NCBI RefSeq assembly: GCF_016757215.1
Contig: NZ_JAESIY010000006.1
Location: 328,729 to 392,728 of the forward strand
Reading direction: 5' to 3'
Source of the DNA: Fulvivirga sediminis
Lineage (GTDB): Bacteria; Bacteroidota; Bacteroidia; Cytophagales; Cyclobacteriaceae
Length of the DNA stretch: 64,000 nucleotides
Notes under the pieces: model-generated
Seen by the model: only the letters and a program-made list of their open reading frames with translations
What the model was told of the DNA's origin: nothing
Databases searched by the model: none
Translations under genes and position numbers: made by a program
Part shown: in pieces, positions 28,007 through 37,017 of the stretch
Position numbering within the stretch: position 1 is the first letter of the stretch
Layout of the letters: each line of letters opens with the position of its first letter

Positions 28007-28573
28007 TCAGAATTGGTAAGTTGCAAACGGGGTTATACAGTAATTTAAGGCTACATCTAACTCTCCTGTAAAAGGGATTGAATCGAGAGGCGGGCTTAGC
28101 GACAGGCCTACAGTAATTACATTAGGTATTTTTGACAAAAATCGATCATAGTATCCTTTACCGTAACCTATTCTATGCCCAGTTTTATCAAATGAAATTA
28201 AGGGCACCAACACTATATCCAAGTCATCAATATCTGCAACCGTTCCTTCCTCTGGTTCTGGTATCCCCCACTTATTATTTTTTAAAACTACTTTCTCATC
28301 ATACCAATAATGCAAGAGTTCGCCTAATGGCAGCGACTTTGAAATAGCGATCCTCTCTACCCCCTCCTTTTTCATAAAAGATATGAGAGGAAACGTACTA
28401 ACTTCAGCTTGTTTTTCTATTGATAAGAAAGCATGAACAGCGTTAGGCTTGTGCTGACGAATATATTTTTCAAACCTCTCTTGTAATAATTGATTTCTCC
28501 TGACAAACTCCGCCTCTGATAATAGCAGACGTTTTCTCAAATAAGCTTTCCGTAAAGTATCTTTATCAATCAT
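28007..28573 (-). CDS. 5-formyltetrahydrofolate cyclo-ligase
   Basis: The enzyme uses ATP to convert 5-formyl-THF to 5,10-methenyl-THF, recycling folate. The 188-residue protein has the family signature RIGYGKGYYDRFL late in the chain, and the N-terminal RKRLLLSEAEFVRRNQLL region that carries the phosphate-binding Lys/Arg. The start overlaps the end of bshC by 8 bases, so it is probably translated from the same transcript. The link to bacillithiol synthesis is positional only. It may support the one-carbon flux in which GcvP also takes part. Confidence 0.93.
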   Translation of the reverse strand: MIDKDTLRKAYLRKRLLLSEAEFVRRNQLLQERFEKYIRQHKPNAVHAFLSIEKQAEVSTFPLISFMKKEGVERIAISKSLPLGELLHYWYDEKVVLKNNKWGIPEPEEGTVADIDDLDIVLVPLISFDKTGHRIGYGKGYYDRFLSKIPNVITVGLSLSPPLDSIPFTGELDVALNYCITPFATYQF

Positions 28574-30116
28574 TAGTAATTACGTTGAACCTAAAGTCTA
28601 AAGGTTCAAAGCTAATAATTAGCTTTTTAATAAAATCATCGTCCTCTAAGTAGAAGTTTAAGAAGTTATCTACGCGCTCTTGCGGACTGCCTCCAGGAAA
28701 AAGCTCGTCTAAAACAGCATTTAACTGCCTCAACTTATCCGCTTGATTTTTCTTCTCTGCTCGTATTAACTTCTTTTCAATGATCTCCAGCCTGTTTTTA
28801 GTCTTGGTCTGCTGAGCTTCTACGTGCTGGCCAAGAGTGGGGTCAATGGCCATAGCCTGGACTTTAATCTTATCAAAATATTCACTAATTGCCTCTTTTT
28901 GGCCATTCAAATGAATATCATGAGTACTATACTTTTCTACAATCTCCTTCTCCAAGCCTGATCTGTCTTTAAATAGATCGGTGTAAATAACCCCGAGCTT
29001 ATCCATTTTTCTCTTAACAGGACTGGGTATTACCAATGCAAAGTTTCTAGGCATAAGCATAGGAAAAGGAACCTCGTAATGATCAAAAGCTGCTTTTAAC
29101 TGCAACCAATACACCACCTCAGCCGGTCCGCCGGCATAGGCAAGATTTGGCAGCACCACTTCCTGATATAGAGGCCTCAAAACCACATTAGGACTAAATC
29201 TTTCCGGATGATTATCTATTAATTCATTAATTTCCTGTTCGGAGAAAGATAATTGTGTATCTAAAACATGATATACCCCTTCATCTTTCACTATTCTTTC
29301 TCTCAAGCCATCTTCGAGATAAAAAAAGTTTATCTCACGAGCATGAATCTGTGTCTTATAGCCTAGTTTTTCAAGGTCAGAAGATTGCTTCTCTACCAAA
29401 GCAAGGGTTTCATTTTTAATTACATCAGCCTCTATGTAAGGCCTCAATACAGTCTTTAATTCAGGACTATCAGCATCTACTACAATAAGGCCTTCTTCTC
29501 CAAACAAATGATGCACATAGCTGCGCACTGCATCTGTCAGATTTTTACTCTTAGTATAGGCATTAATAAAGAATTGAGGCATACCAGGCACTGATGCTAT
29601 TATTTCTTCAATACCCTTAGTAGAAAATCTTCCTACTCCTCCTTTTTGATCTGTAGCCCATTGATATTTCTTGCCACTGAGTTTGAAATAACTAATTTCA
29701 TCAAAATCATGATCTTCTGTAGCCATCCAATATACGGGCACAAAATTATATTCAGGATAAGCCTGCTTTAGTTCTTTGCAGGTATTTATTACCGTAACTA
29801 ATTTGTATATGAAATATAAAGGGCCAGTAAAAATATTTAACTGATGTCCGGTAGTAATAGTAAAAGTATTCTCCTCTGCCAACAATCCTATCGGAGCATA
29901 TTCAGCATCCAAGTGCTGATATTGCTCTCTCAAAACCTTCACTAAAACTTCTCTGGTATCAGATGAAAAATTCCGCTCTTCAATCTGCCTCTGAAAATTA
30001 CTTTTTTCAGGATATTGGCTATAGAACCCTTTTAGTTGATCTTTACCTTTTATGTAATCTAAAAATAATGCGGAGAACTGGTTCGTCTCGGTAAAATCAA
30101 CTTTACTTGTATTCAT
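28566..30116 (-). CDS. bshC: Bacillithiol biosynthesis cysteine-adding enzyme BshC
   Basis: BshC adds cysteine to glucosaminyl-malate in the last step of bacillithiol synthesis. The 516-residue protein has the family N-terminal motif TGHQLNIFTGPLYFIYK, the MATEDHDFDEI stretch, GGPAEVVYWLQLK, and the C-terminal coiled-coil (KKLIRAEKKNQADKLRQL). The length is normal. It overlaps the downstream cyclo-ligase by 8 bases. bshA and bshB are not in the window, as is common in this phylum where they are scattered. The bacilliredoxin gene at 8.2-8.5 kb is a consistent partner. Confidence 0.95.
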   Translation of the reverse strand: MNTSKVDFTETNQFSALFLDYIKGKDQLKGFYSQYPEKSNFQRQIEERNFSSDTREVLVKVLREQYQHLDAEYAPIGLLAEENTFTITTGHQLNIFTGPLYFIYKLVTVINTCKELKQAYPEYNFVPVYWMATEDHDFDEISYFKLSGKKYQWATDQKGGVGRFSTKGIEEIIASVPGMPQFFINAYTKSKNLTDAVRSYVHHLFGEEGLIVVDADSPELKTVLRPYIEADVIKNETLALVEKQSSDLEKLGYKTQIHAREINFFYLEDGLRERIVKDEGVYHVLDTQLSFSEQEINELIDNHPERFSPNVVLRPLYQEVVLPNLAYAGGPAEVVYWLQLKAAFDHYEVPFPMLMPRNFALVIPSPVKRKMDKLGVIYTDLFKDRSGLEKEIVEKYSTHDIHLNGQKEAISEYFDKIKVQAMAIDPTLGQHVEAQQTKTKNRLEIIEKKLIRAEKKNQADKLRQLNAVLDELFPGGSPQERVDNFLNFYLEDDDFIKKLIISFEPLDFRFNVITND

Positions 30117-30169
30117 ATAAACGGTTTGATTATAAGGTTATCGCATGACACTGACAGACTGCCATTCTA

Positions 30170-31486
30170 TCAGTCATTGACAACACTTCCATAAAGATCG
30201 AATTCTGTAGCATCATTAATTTTCACTTGAACAAAATCACCTAACCTGATATGGCCATCTTTTTTATCTATAATTACTTCATTATCTACTTCGGGCGAAT
30301 CGTACTCAGTCCTACCGATATACTTTCCTCCTTCCATCCGATCTACTAGCACCTTATAAGTGTGGCCTATTCTGTTTTGGTTAAGGTCATAAGAAATACC
30401 TTCCTGTAATTCCATTACGGCATTGGCCCTTTCTTGTTTCACATCAGCAGGAACATCGTCAGTAAAATTATAAGCATGCGTATTTTCCTCATGAGAATAA
30501 GTGAAGATTCCAAGCCTCTCAAAGCGCATTCTTTCCACAAAATCATACATCTCCTGAAATTCCTCCTCTGTTTCACCTGGGTAGCCGGCTATTAAGGTAG
30601 TTCTTATTGCTATATCAGGCATTTTTGCTCTAATAGCATTAATAAGCTCCTCTTGCTTTTCACGAGTAGTACCTCTACGCATATGCTTAAGCACACGTGT
30701 AGAGCCATGCTGCAATGGCATATCAATATAATTACAGATATTGGACCTCTCCGCCATTACATCTAGTATATCCATAGGGAAACCTGTTGGGAATGCATAG
30801 TGAAGCCTTATCCATTCGATACCCTCTACATCAGAAAGACTTCTCAATAAATCAGCAAGGTTTCTCTTACCATAAATATCTAAGCCGTAATAAGTAGAAT
30901 CCTGGGCAATGAGCAAAAGCTCTTTGGTTCCATTTTTAGCAAGATTCTTGGCCTCTGTAACTAACTCTTCAATAGTTTTAGAAACATGTTTCCCTCTCAT
31001 AATAGGGATAGCACAGAAAGAACAAGGCCTATCACATCCTTCAGCTATTTTTAAATAAGCATAATGATTAGAAGTGGTTAGGATTCTTTCTCCCACGAGC
31101 TCATGCTTATAATCAGCCTTAAACTTTTTTAATAAAAGTGGCAGTTCCATAGTTCCGAAGAAGGCATCCACTTGTGGAATTTCCTTTTCAAGATCATCTT
31201 TATACCTCTGAGATAGGCAACCTGTAACATATAGCTTCTCAATGAGGCCATCTTGTTTAGCATCTGCGTATCTTAATATGGTATCGATAGACTCTTGTTT
31301 AGCATTGTCTATAAACCCACATGTGTTCACAATCACCACATTGGCATCGTCCTTACTATCTTCATGAGTGGCATTAATCTTGTTGCCACGAAGCTGCGTT
31401 AACATTACCTCAGAATCTACCAGATTTTTGGAGCAACCTAACGTAACGATGTTTACTTTATCCTTCTTTCTACCCTTAGTTTTCAA
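30170..31486 (-). CDS. rimO: Ribosomal protein S12 methylthiotransferase RimO
   Basis: RimO adds a methylthio group to an aspartate of ribosomal protein S12. The 438-residue protein shows the N-terminal UPF0004 domain with VTLGCSKNLVDSEVM and the cysteines binding the auxiliary cluster, then the radical-SAM motif CDRPCSFCAIPIMRG (CxxxCxxC), and a C-terminal TRAM domain (residues about 370-438). The GCSKN and IPIMRG forms distinguish RimO from MiaB. A TAATTTTG -7 box is at 31510-31517. In many Bacteroidota rimO follows ftsY; here it lies 1.4 kb away, across a divergent gene pair. Confidence 0.96.
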   Translation of the reverse strand: MKTKGRKKDKVNIVTLGCSKNLVDSEVMLTQLRGNKINATHEDSKDDANVVIVNTCGFIDNAKQESIDTILRYADAKQDGLIEKLYVTGCLSQRYKDDLEKEIPQVDAFFGTMELPLLLKKFKADYKHELVGERILTTSNHYAYLKIAEGCDRPCSFCAIPIMRGKHVSKTIEELVTEAKNLAKNGTKELLLIAQDSTYYGLDIYGKRNLADLLRSLSDVEGIEWIRLHYAFPTGFPMDILDVMAERSNICNYIDMPLQHGSTRVLKHMRRGTTREKQEELINAIRAKMPDIAIRTTLIAGYPGETEEEFQEMYDFVERMRFERLGIFTYSHEENTHAYNFTDDVPADVKQERANAVMELQEGISYDLNQNRIGHTYKVLVDRMEGGKYIGRTEYDSPEVDNEVIIDKKDGHIRLGDFVQVKINDATEFDLYGSVVND

Positions 31487-31509
31487 ATCGTGCTAATTAA
31501 AAATGTATG

Positions 31510-31517
31510 CAAAATTA
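31510..31517 (-). promoter_or_regulatory. Putative -7 box for rimO
   Basis: Read on the minus strand it is TAATTTTG (matches TAnnTTTG), 24 bases before the rimO ATG. No -33 TTG at the right distance. Confidence 0.4.
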
Positions 31518-31624
31518 CTAAAACTAGCGCTTAATAGAAAAGAAGCCTATGAAAGTAAAATCGCTTTATTAATATCATCATCTACATTTACGCATATAAT
31601 ACAAGATGAAGACAACTAAAGTTT

Positions 31625-31632
31625 TATATTTG
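31625..31632 (+). promoter_or_regulatory. Putative -7 box for the DUF6452-DUF6048 pair
   Basis: TATATTTG matches TAnnTTTG but is only 11 bases from the ATG at 31644, implying a very short leader. No -33 TTG is seen. Confidence 0.35.
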
Positions 31633-31643
31633 CCATTTATAAA

Positions 31644-32093
31644 ATGAGACACGCTACAATTTATATTACTTTAATAACTCTTCTGGGGCTTTCTTCGTGC
31701 CTTGAAGATCCTGACTGCAACACCCTTTCGTCTACCACTGCAATAGTTAAATTTTACAAAGAGTCAGATGGAAAGGCAGATCAAATAAGGGTTTCTTCTA
31801 TTAAAGCTGAAGGCTTCGAAGATGAGTCCATAGCAAAGTCAGATCTTTTTAGCTCCGTAGAGCTACCAATAAGAACCGACCAGAATAGCTCCACTTTCCT
31901 TTTTGTTACAGAACATGGCGAAAGTAACATCACTTTCACCTATGATGTTAGCACCCGTTTCATCTCCGATGAATGTGGAATCGAATATATTATAAGAAAT
32001 CTTGAAATTGCCTCTACTACTATGGATTCAGTAGTGGTAGTAAACAATACATTATCAAACAGCAGCACTGAAGATGTTAAAATATTTAATTAG
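31644..32093 (+). CDS. DUF6452 family lipoprotein
   Basis: The 149-residue protein begins with a lipoprotein signal: a hydrophobic segment and a lipobox-like GLSSC with the acylated Cys near residue 19. The rest is beta-rich with two more cysteines (CNTL, ECGIEYI) in a pattern typical of DUF6452. The function is unknown. Its last 20 bases overlap the next gene, a DUF6048 protein, and the two families commonly occur side by side in Bacteroidota. They may act together in the envelope, which is inference from pairing. The family name is from memory of the pattern, so I hold it with moderate confidence. Confidence 0.75.
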   Translation: MRHATIYITLITLLGLSSCLEDPDCNTLSSTTAIVKFYKESDGKADQIRVSSIKAEGFEDESIAKSDLFSSVELPIRTDQNSSTFLFVTEHGESNITFTYDVSTRFISDECGIEYIIRNLEIASTTMDSVVVVNNTLSNSSTEDVKIFN

Positions 32094-32835
32094 CGCCAGT
32101 CTTCTTTTGGCGTGTTTAATTTCTTCTGCTCAGGATCAGAAGAAGGAAGAGAACAATAAACAAGCAGGCAAACAGAAAACTGTGAAAGCTAAAACAGATT
32201 CTGTAATTAATGAATTAGACTCAAGTACTATGTACATACCTACTGGTGTGCGTATAGGTACTGATGTTATAAGCATCATAAAAACTTTCTCTAAGGATGA
32301 TTATAAACAATTCAATATTACCGCAGACATAGACTTTCACAAATACCTTTTCAATATTGAGTTAGGCCATTTAGAGCAATCAATAGACTCGTATAACGAC
32401 AGTGCTTCATACGAGGTGAAGGGTTCCTACTTAAAGATTGGTCCAGATATTAACTTCCTCGTTAAAGACCCAGACAGAAGCGCTTTATTCGTAGGACTAC
32501 GCTATGCTTTATCTTCCTTTTCAGACAACCTGTCATTCATTGACAAGTCGCCAACCTACGGAGTGATTACAGATAAACTTGAGAACAACAATTTAACGGC
32601 ACATTGGATAGAGCTAACTACAGGCCTAAAGGTACAAATAGCTAAACCTCTGTGGATGGGTTACACGGCAAGATTCAAAGTTCGTATGAGCAATTTTGAA
32701 GAAGAAGAACTTATGCCCAACACTATTCCAGGTTATGGCCTGGCAGAAGATAAAGTAACCTGGGGCTTTAACTATTGGATCATGTTTAGAATTCCCTTAA
32801 GAAAAGCGCCGGTTCCTAATTATCTTAAGAAGTAA
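32074..32835 (+). CDS. DUF6048 family outer membrane protein
   Basis: The 253-residue protein has a signal peptide (LLLACLISSAQ), a Lys-rich linker (residues 22-45), then a predicted beta-barrel of alternating strands (SYLKIGPDINFLV, SALFVGLRYAL, ITAHWIELTTGLKVQ-like strands, FNYWIMFRI). It starts 20 bases before the end of the DUF6452 gene, a typical coupled pair. It meets ftsY tail to tail with a 7-base gap. The function is unknown. An outer membrane location is likely from the strand pattern; the DUF assignment is by resemblance. Confidence 0.75.
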   Translation: MLKYLISASLLLACLISSAQDQKKEENNKQAGKQKTVKAKTDSVINELDSSTMYIPTGVRIGTDVISIIKTFSKDDYKQFNITADIDFHKYLFNIELGHLEQSIDSYNDSASYEVKGSYLKIGPDINFLVKDPDRSALFVGLRYALSSFSDNLSFIDKSPTYGVITDKLENNNLTAHWIELTTGLKVQIAKPLWMGYTARFKVRMSNFEEEELMPNTIPGYGLAEDKVTWGFNYWIMFRIPLRKAPVPNYLKK

Positions 32836-32842
32836 ACATTCA

Positions 32843-33802
32843 TTACTTCTTAAAGAAAGAATCTACAAATTCCATTTTATTAAAGACTTGCAGATCTTCT
32901 ACTTTTTCGCCTACGCCTATATACTTAACAGGAATTTTAAATTCGTCTGATATACCTATAACAACTCCACCTTTAGCCGTACCATCTAACTTAGTAATGG
33001 CTAAAGCACTTACTTCCGTTGCCTTAGTAAATTCCCTTGCCTGAATTGAAGCATTTTGACCAGTACTACCATCTAATACTAGTAATACTTCATGCGGTGC
33101 TTCTGGAATAAATTTCTGCATCACTCTCTTTATTTTAGAGAGCTCATTCATAAGATTCACCTTAGTATGTAGTCTCCCGGCGGTATCTATAATAACCACA
33201 TCAGCACCTTCATCTACCCCTTGCTTTACAGCATCAAAAGCCACCGCTGAAGGGTCTGTATTCATACCTTTAGACACAACAGGTACGCCAACACGCTCAC
33301 CCCATAATTTTATTTGGTCCACTGCAGCAGCCCGAAAAGTATCAGCAGCACCAAGCACCACTTTAAGACCTTTACTTTTATACTGAGCCGAAAGCTTACC
33401 AATAGTGGTGGTTTTGCCAACCCCATTAACACCCACGACCATAATTACATAAGGCCTTTTTACAACCTCAGGAATAGAAAAATCTTTTAAATCTTCCGTA
33501 TTATTTTCCGCTAGTAAACCAGCTATTTCTTCCCGGAGAATTCTATCAAGCTCCTCTACACCCATGTACTTATCTCTGGCTACCCTCTCCTCTATTCTCT
33601 CAATAATCTTAATAGTAGTGTTTACGCCCACATCAGAGGTTATGAGAACCTCTTCTAATTCATCTAAAACCTCCTCATCTACTTTAGACTTACCTACTAC
33701 CGCTTTTCCAAGCTTAGTGAAAAAACTTTCTTTTGTTTTTTCTAATCCCTTATCGAGAGACTCCTTCTTATCCTTTGAGAACAGACCTCCAAAAATTGCC
33801 AT
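32843..33802 (-). CDS. ftsY: Signal recognition particle receptor FtsY
   Basis: FtsY is the membrane-associated GTPase that docks the SRP-ribosome complex. The 319-residue protein has the short N-terminal form without a long acidic A domain, the four-helix N domain, and the G domain with GVNGVGKTTTIGKLSAQ (P-loop), DTFRAAAVDQIKLW, DTAGRLHTKVNLMNEL, TKLDGTAKGG and the closing GVGEKVEDLQVFN. It lies downstream of rpmB-rpmG-DUF4295, a conserved arrangement in this phylum, but a strong hairpin separates it from DUF4295. Confidence 0.97.
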   Translation of the reverse strand: MAIFGGLFSKDKKESLDKGLEKTKESFFTKLGKAVVGKSKVDEEVLDELEEVLITSDVGVNTTIKIIERIEERVARDKYMGVEELDRILREEIAGLLAENNTEDLKDFSIPEVVKRPYVIMVVGVNGVGKTTTIGKLSAQYKSKGLKVVLGAADTFRAAAVDQIKLWGERVGVPVVSKGMNTDPSAVAFDAVKQGVDEGADVVIIDTAGRLHTKVNLMNELSKIKRVMQKFIPEAPHEVLLVLDGSTGQNASIQAREFTKATEVSALAITKLDGTAKGGVVIGISDEFKIPVKYIGVGEKVEDLQVFNKMEFVDSFFKK

Positions 33803-33876
33803 AATGTCGTTGGTTTATACCTAATTGAAAGAAACTGAATATTCAAATAGGCGCATATACACGGTGAAAATAACAA

Positions 33877-33914
33877 AAAAGTCCCTTCCGACTACTATTC
33901 GGAAGGGACTTTAA
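33877..33914. terminator. Terminator hairpin between DUF4295 and ftsY
   Basis: aaaaaagtcccttccg, a 9-base loop and cggaagggacttt form a 13-bp stem flanked by A and T runs. It would reduce read-through from the ribosomal genes into ftsY. Confidence 0.8.
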
Positions 33915-33936
33915 TAAGATTTCAAATAAGTTTTGA

Positions 33937-34092
33937 TTACTTTTTAGCCAAAGTATCCTTAACCTGATCAACAGGAACCATCTCTTCCCTGAAAGTGTAA
34001 GCACCCGTTTTTTCAGATCTAACGGCTTTAATCACTTTCGCAAAATTCTTTCCTTCTTTTTTCTGAAGGGTTGCAACTACTTTCTTAGCCAT
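33937..34092 (-). CDS. DUF4295 family small basic protein
   Basis: A 51-residue ORF from the ATG at 34092 reads MAKKVVATLQKKEGKNFAKV and continues to VKDTLAKK. It is highly basic and follows rpmG by two bases. The DUF4295 family is known in Bacteroidota in just this place, after rpmB and rpmG, and is thought to be a ribosome-associated protein. That role is inference. The hairpin just downstream makes it the last gene of the ribosomal unit. Confidence 0.88.
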   Translation of the reverse strand: MAKKVVATLQKKEGKNFAKVIKAVRSEKTGAYTFREEMVPVDQVKDTLAKK

Positions 34093-34094
34093 AG

Positions 34095-34277
34095 TTATTT
34101 AATTTCTTTGTGAATGGTATATTTCTTAAGAATAGGGTTATACTTCTTAAGCTCTAAACGCTCAGTAGTGTTTTTTCTATTCTTAGTAGTGATGTATCTT
34201 GATGTTCCTGGTTTACCAGTTGTTTTGTGCTCGGTGCATTCTAATATCACCTGAACTCTGTTGCCTTTTTTAGCCAT
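34095..34277 (-). CDS. rpmG: 50S ribosomal protein L33
   Basis: The 60-residue basic protein has the L33 core [19 protein letters not shown] and [19 protein letters not shown]. Only one cysteine remains of the zinc-ribbon pairs, so it is the zinc-free (C-minus) type. It lies between rpmB (28 bases upstream) and the DUF4295 gene. Confidence 0.96.
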   Translation of the reverse strand: MAKKGNRVQVILECTEHKTTGKPGTSRYITTKNRKNTTERLELKKYNPILKKYTIHKEIK

Positions 34278-34305
34278 GATTAATTCTTTTAAATGCTTTA
34301 ATTAC

Positions 34306-34545
34306 TTAAACCAATGTGTTACCGTTCGCTCTGGCTTTTTTCAAAACGGCCGTAATACCATTTTTATTAATGGTTCTGATCGCTGAAGTAGATACCTTTA
34401 AAGTTACCCACTTATCTTCCTCAGGAATATAAAATCTCTTCTTCTGAAGATTTGGATTAAATCTTCTTTTAGTTTTATTGTTTGCGTGCGAAACGTTATT
34501 TCCCACCTGAGGCCTCTTTCCGGTAATCTGGCAAACTCTTGACAT
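34306..34545 (-). CDS. rpmB: 50S ribosomal protein L28
   Basis: The 79-residue protein opens with [20 protein letters not shown] and has the family [17 protein letters not shown] and the [13 protein letters not shown] motif. It is the first gene of the rpmB-rpmG-DUF4295 unit. Its promoter should lie in the 262-base divergent gap to rocD; no perfect -7 box was seen for this strand. Confidence 0.97.
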   Translation of the reverse strand: MSRVCQITGKRPQVGNNVSHANNKTKRRFNPNLQKKRFYIPEEDKWVTLKVSTSAIRTINKNGITAVLKKARANGNTLV

Positions 34546-34714
34546 CTTTATAAAAAGTTAAATTTCGTATCCTTTTTTAATTTGGGTCTGCAAATATCAG
34601 AAATTTTTTCATAACATTCAAAACACTGTGTAAATTATTCTATTAAAATATTAATATTATGCCTGCTTGCCTGTAGAGAAACCCGTAAATTCTTTATTCT
34701 CTCCCCAAATTTGT

Positions 34715-34722
34715 TACTTTTG
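34715..34722 (+). promoter_or_regulatory. Putative -7 box for ornithine aminotransferase
   Basis: TACTTTTG matches TAnnTTTG and lies 85 bases before the ATG at 34808. No clear -33 TTG. The leader of about 80 bases is AT-rich without an evident structure. Confidence 0.4.
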
Positions 34723-34807
34723 TTACAATCACTCCTAAATCTTTTACCAACAATTTTTTGAAGTTAATTTAATTTGAAACCGTTAAACAGCTATTAAAGT
34801 TAACATT

Positions 34808-36049
34808 ATGAATACTACCGAACAAAAAAATATCAGTTCTGAGGAGGCAATGCAATTGGAGGATAAGTATGGCGCCCATAATTACCATCCACTTCCGGTA
34901 GTTTTATCTAAGGGAGAAGGAGTGTACGTGTGGGATGCGGAAGGAAAAAGATATTTCGATTTCCTTTCGGCTTATAGCGCAGTAAACCAAGGACATTGTC
35001 ATCCTAAAATTATAAATACACTTAAGGCCCAGGCTGAAACACTTACCCTTACCTCAAGAGCATTTTATAACGACGTACTAGGAGCATATGAGAAATTCAT
35101 TACTAAATACTTCGGTTTTGAGAAAGTGCTCCCTATGAATACAGGTGCTGAGGCCGTAGAGACTGCCCTGAAGATATGCCGAAAATATGCTTATGAGAAA
35201 AGAGGCATAGATGAAAATAAAGCTAAAATAATAGTATGTGATGGCAACTTTCACGGAAGAACCACTACTATTATATCATTTTCTAACGACGAAGGAGCCA
35301 GAAACAACTTTGGCCCTTACACACCAGGCTTCGTTTCCGTCAATTATAATGATATTGATGCCCTTGAAAATGTGCTAGCACAAGATGACATAGCAGGTTT
35401 TTTAATAGAGCCTATACAAGGTGAAGCCGGTGTAATGGTACCCGATGAAGGATATCTTAAAAAGGCCTATGATTTATGCAAAAAGCATAATGTCCTTTTT
35501 ATCGCAGATGAAATACAAACAGGAATAGCCAGAACAGGTAAATTGCTGGCCTGCAACTACGAAGATATTAAGCCTGACATGGTTTTATTAGGCAAGGCGC
35601 TTTCAGGTGGAGCCTACCCAGTATCTGCAGTATTGGCTGATAATGAAGTGATGGAAGTAATAAAGCCGGGTCAGCATGGCAGCACATTTGGCGGTAATCC
35701 GCTAGGCTGTAAAGTAGCCATGGCAGCTCTGGAAGTGGTAGAAGAAGAAAAGCTTGCCAAAAATGCTTATAAGCTAGGAATAATATTTAGGGAAAGAATG
35801 GCTAAGCTGATAGAAAAAACTGATAAGCTAAGTCTAGTAAGAGGTAAAGGGCTACTTAATGCTGTAGTTATTAACGACTCTCCTGATAGCTCAACTGCCT
35901 GGGATATTTGTGTGGCTTTAAAAAACAATGGACTACTAGCCAAACCTACCCATGGCAATATTATTCGCTTTGCTCCTCCTTTAGTTATGAACGAGGCTCA
36001 GATTAACGAATGCTGTGATATTATTGAAAAAACAATTTTAGACTTCTAA
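34808..36049 (+). CDS. rocD: Ornithine--oxo-acid transaminase
   Basis: This class III PLP aminotransferase moves the delta-amino group of ornithine to 2-oxoglutarate, linking arginine breakdown to proline and glutamate. The 413-residue protein has the N-terminal ornithine-type text [18 protein letters not shown], the [12 protein letters not shown] motif, the [14 protein letters not shown] motif with the PLP-contacting Asp, and the PLP lysine in [33 protein letters not shown] follows. It is 17 bases upstream of an orphan solute-binding protein gene, so the two may be cotranscribed. Confidence 0.95.
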   Translation: MNTTEQKNISSEEAMQLEDKYGAHNYHPLPVVLSKGEGVYVWDAEGKRYFDFLSAYSAVNQGHCHPKIINTLKAQAETLTLTSRAFYNDVLGAYEKFITKYFGFEKVLPMNTGAEAVETALKICRKYAYEKRGIDENKAKIIVCDGNFHGRTTTIISFSNDEGARNNFGPYTPGFVSVNYNDIDALENVLAQDDIAGFLIEPIQGEAGVMVPDEGYLKKAYDLCKKHNVLFIADEIQTGIARTGKLLACNYEDIKPDMVLLGKALSGGAYPVSAVLADNEVMEVIKPGQHGSTFGGNPLGCKVAMAALEVVEEEKLAKNAYKLGIIFRERMAKLIEKTDKLSLVRGKGLLNAVVINDSPDSSTAWDICVALKNNGLLAKPTHGNIIRFAPPLVMNEAQINECCDIIEKTILDF

Positions 36050-36066
36050 CTGATACTAACTCGAGC

Positions 36067-36918
36067 ATGCTAAGAGTAGGTGGTGTGCCTGAACACTTTA
36101 ATCTACCTATCCATTTGGCTATGGAAAGGGGTGATTTTGTTAAGGCTGATATTGATATTGAATGGACAGATTTCCCAGGAGGAACAGGCGCCATGAATGC
36201 CGCATTGAGAAACGACGAATGTGACATTTGTATATTACTAACAGAAGGAGTAATCATAGATATTATAAATGGCAACCCATCAAAAATAATAAGCCCGTAT
36301 GTCATCTCCCCACTAATATGGGGAGTGCATACTGGCCAGCATAGTGATGTAAATTCTTACGAGCAGGTTTTTGAAAGAAACATAGCCATCAGTAGGTTTG
36401 GCTCTGGCTCACACCTGATGCCTACGGTTGATGCACTATCTAAAGGCAAGAAAATGTCCGCTGAGCAGTTTATACCTGTTCAAGATATCAATGGCGCGCT
36501 TAAATCTTTAAACCGTGGTGAAGCAGACATTTTTTATTGGGAAAAATACACTACTAAACCCTATGTTTCTCAAGGATATTTAAGAAGAATAGGAGAGTTC
36601 ATCTCTCCCTGGCCATGTTTTATGATAGCTGCTACCAACAAAGCCATAGCAGAAAAAGCTACAGAACTAGACTCATTTCTAAAGATAGTTCATCAGTCAT
36701 GCGAAGATTTCATGAAGCGTGAAGATGCCATTGAACTCACCAGCCAGCGCTACAAAATTCCTTTGAGCGATGCCCAATACTGGTATCATGCTACAGAATG
36801 GGCTACAGATGGATGGGTAAGCGACAAAATGCTAAACAGCGTGCTTTTCACCCTAAAAGAAGCAGGTATTGCAGCAGAATCAGCAGCTATTAGCGAAGTA
36901 ATCTGGGTTAGAAAATAA
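36067..36918 (+). CDS. Substrate-binding-domain protein without signal peptide
   Basis: The 283-residue protein resembles type 2 periplasmic solute-binding proteins of the NMT1/SsuA kind (MLRVGGVPEHFNLPIHLAMERG; TDFPGGTGAMNAALRN; AISRFGSGSHLMP). It has no signal peptide or lipobox, and no permease or ATPase gene is nearby. It therefore probably stays in the cytoplasm, either as a ligand-binding sensor or as an enzyme built on this fold. It starts 17 bases after rocD. A related role in amino acid metabolism is possible, but the ligand cannot be read. Confidence 0.8.
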   Translation: MLRVGGVPEHFNLPIHLAMERGDFVKADIDIEWTDFPGGTGAMNAALRNDECDICILLTEGVIIDIINGNPSKIISPYVISPLIWGVHTGQHSDVNSYEQVFERNIAISRFGSGSHLMPTVDALSKGKKMSAEQFIPVQDINGALKSLNRGEADIFYWEKYTTKPYVSQGYLRRIGEFISPWPCFMIAATNKAIAEKATELDSFLKIVHQSCEDFMKREDAIELTSQRYKIPLSDAQYWYHATEWATDGWVSDKMLNSVLFTLKEAGIAAESAAISEVIWVRK

Positions 36919-36971
36919 CTACTCTGACAATGATATGCGTAATTTACAAGGTTTAATAAATACGTATCATC

Positions 36972-36979
36972 TATCTTTG
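36972..36979 (+). promoter_or_regulatory. Putative -7 box for hemB
   Basis: TATCTTTG matches TAnnTTTG and lies 38 bases before the hemB ATG. The upstream 20 bases contain gtttaa but no TTG at the usual spacing. Confidence 0.45.
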
Positions 36980-37017
36980 CGGCTGCAATAAATAAGGAAC
37001 AAAAGCCTTTTAAAAAT

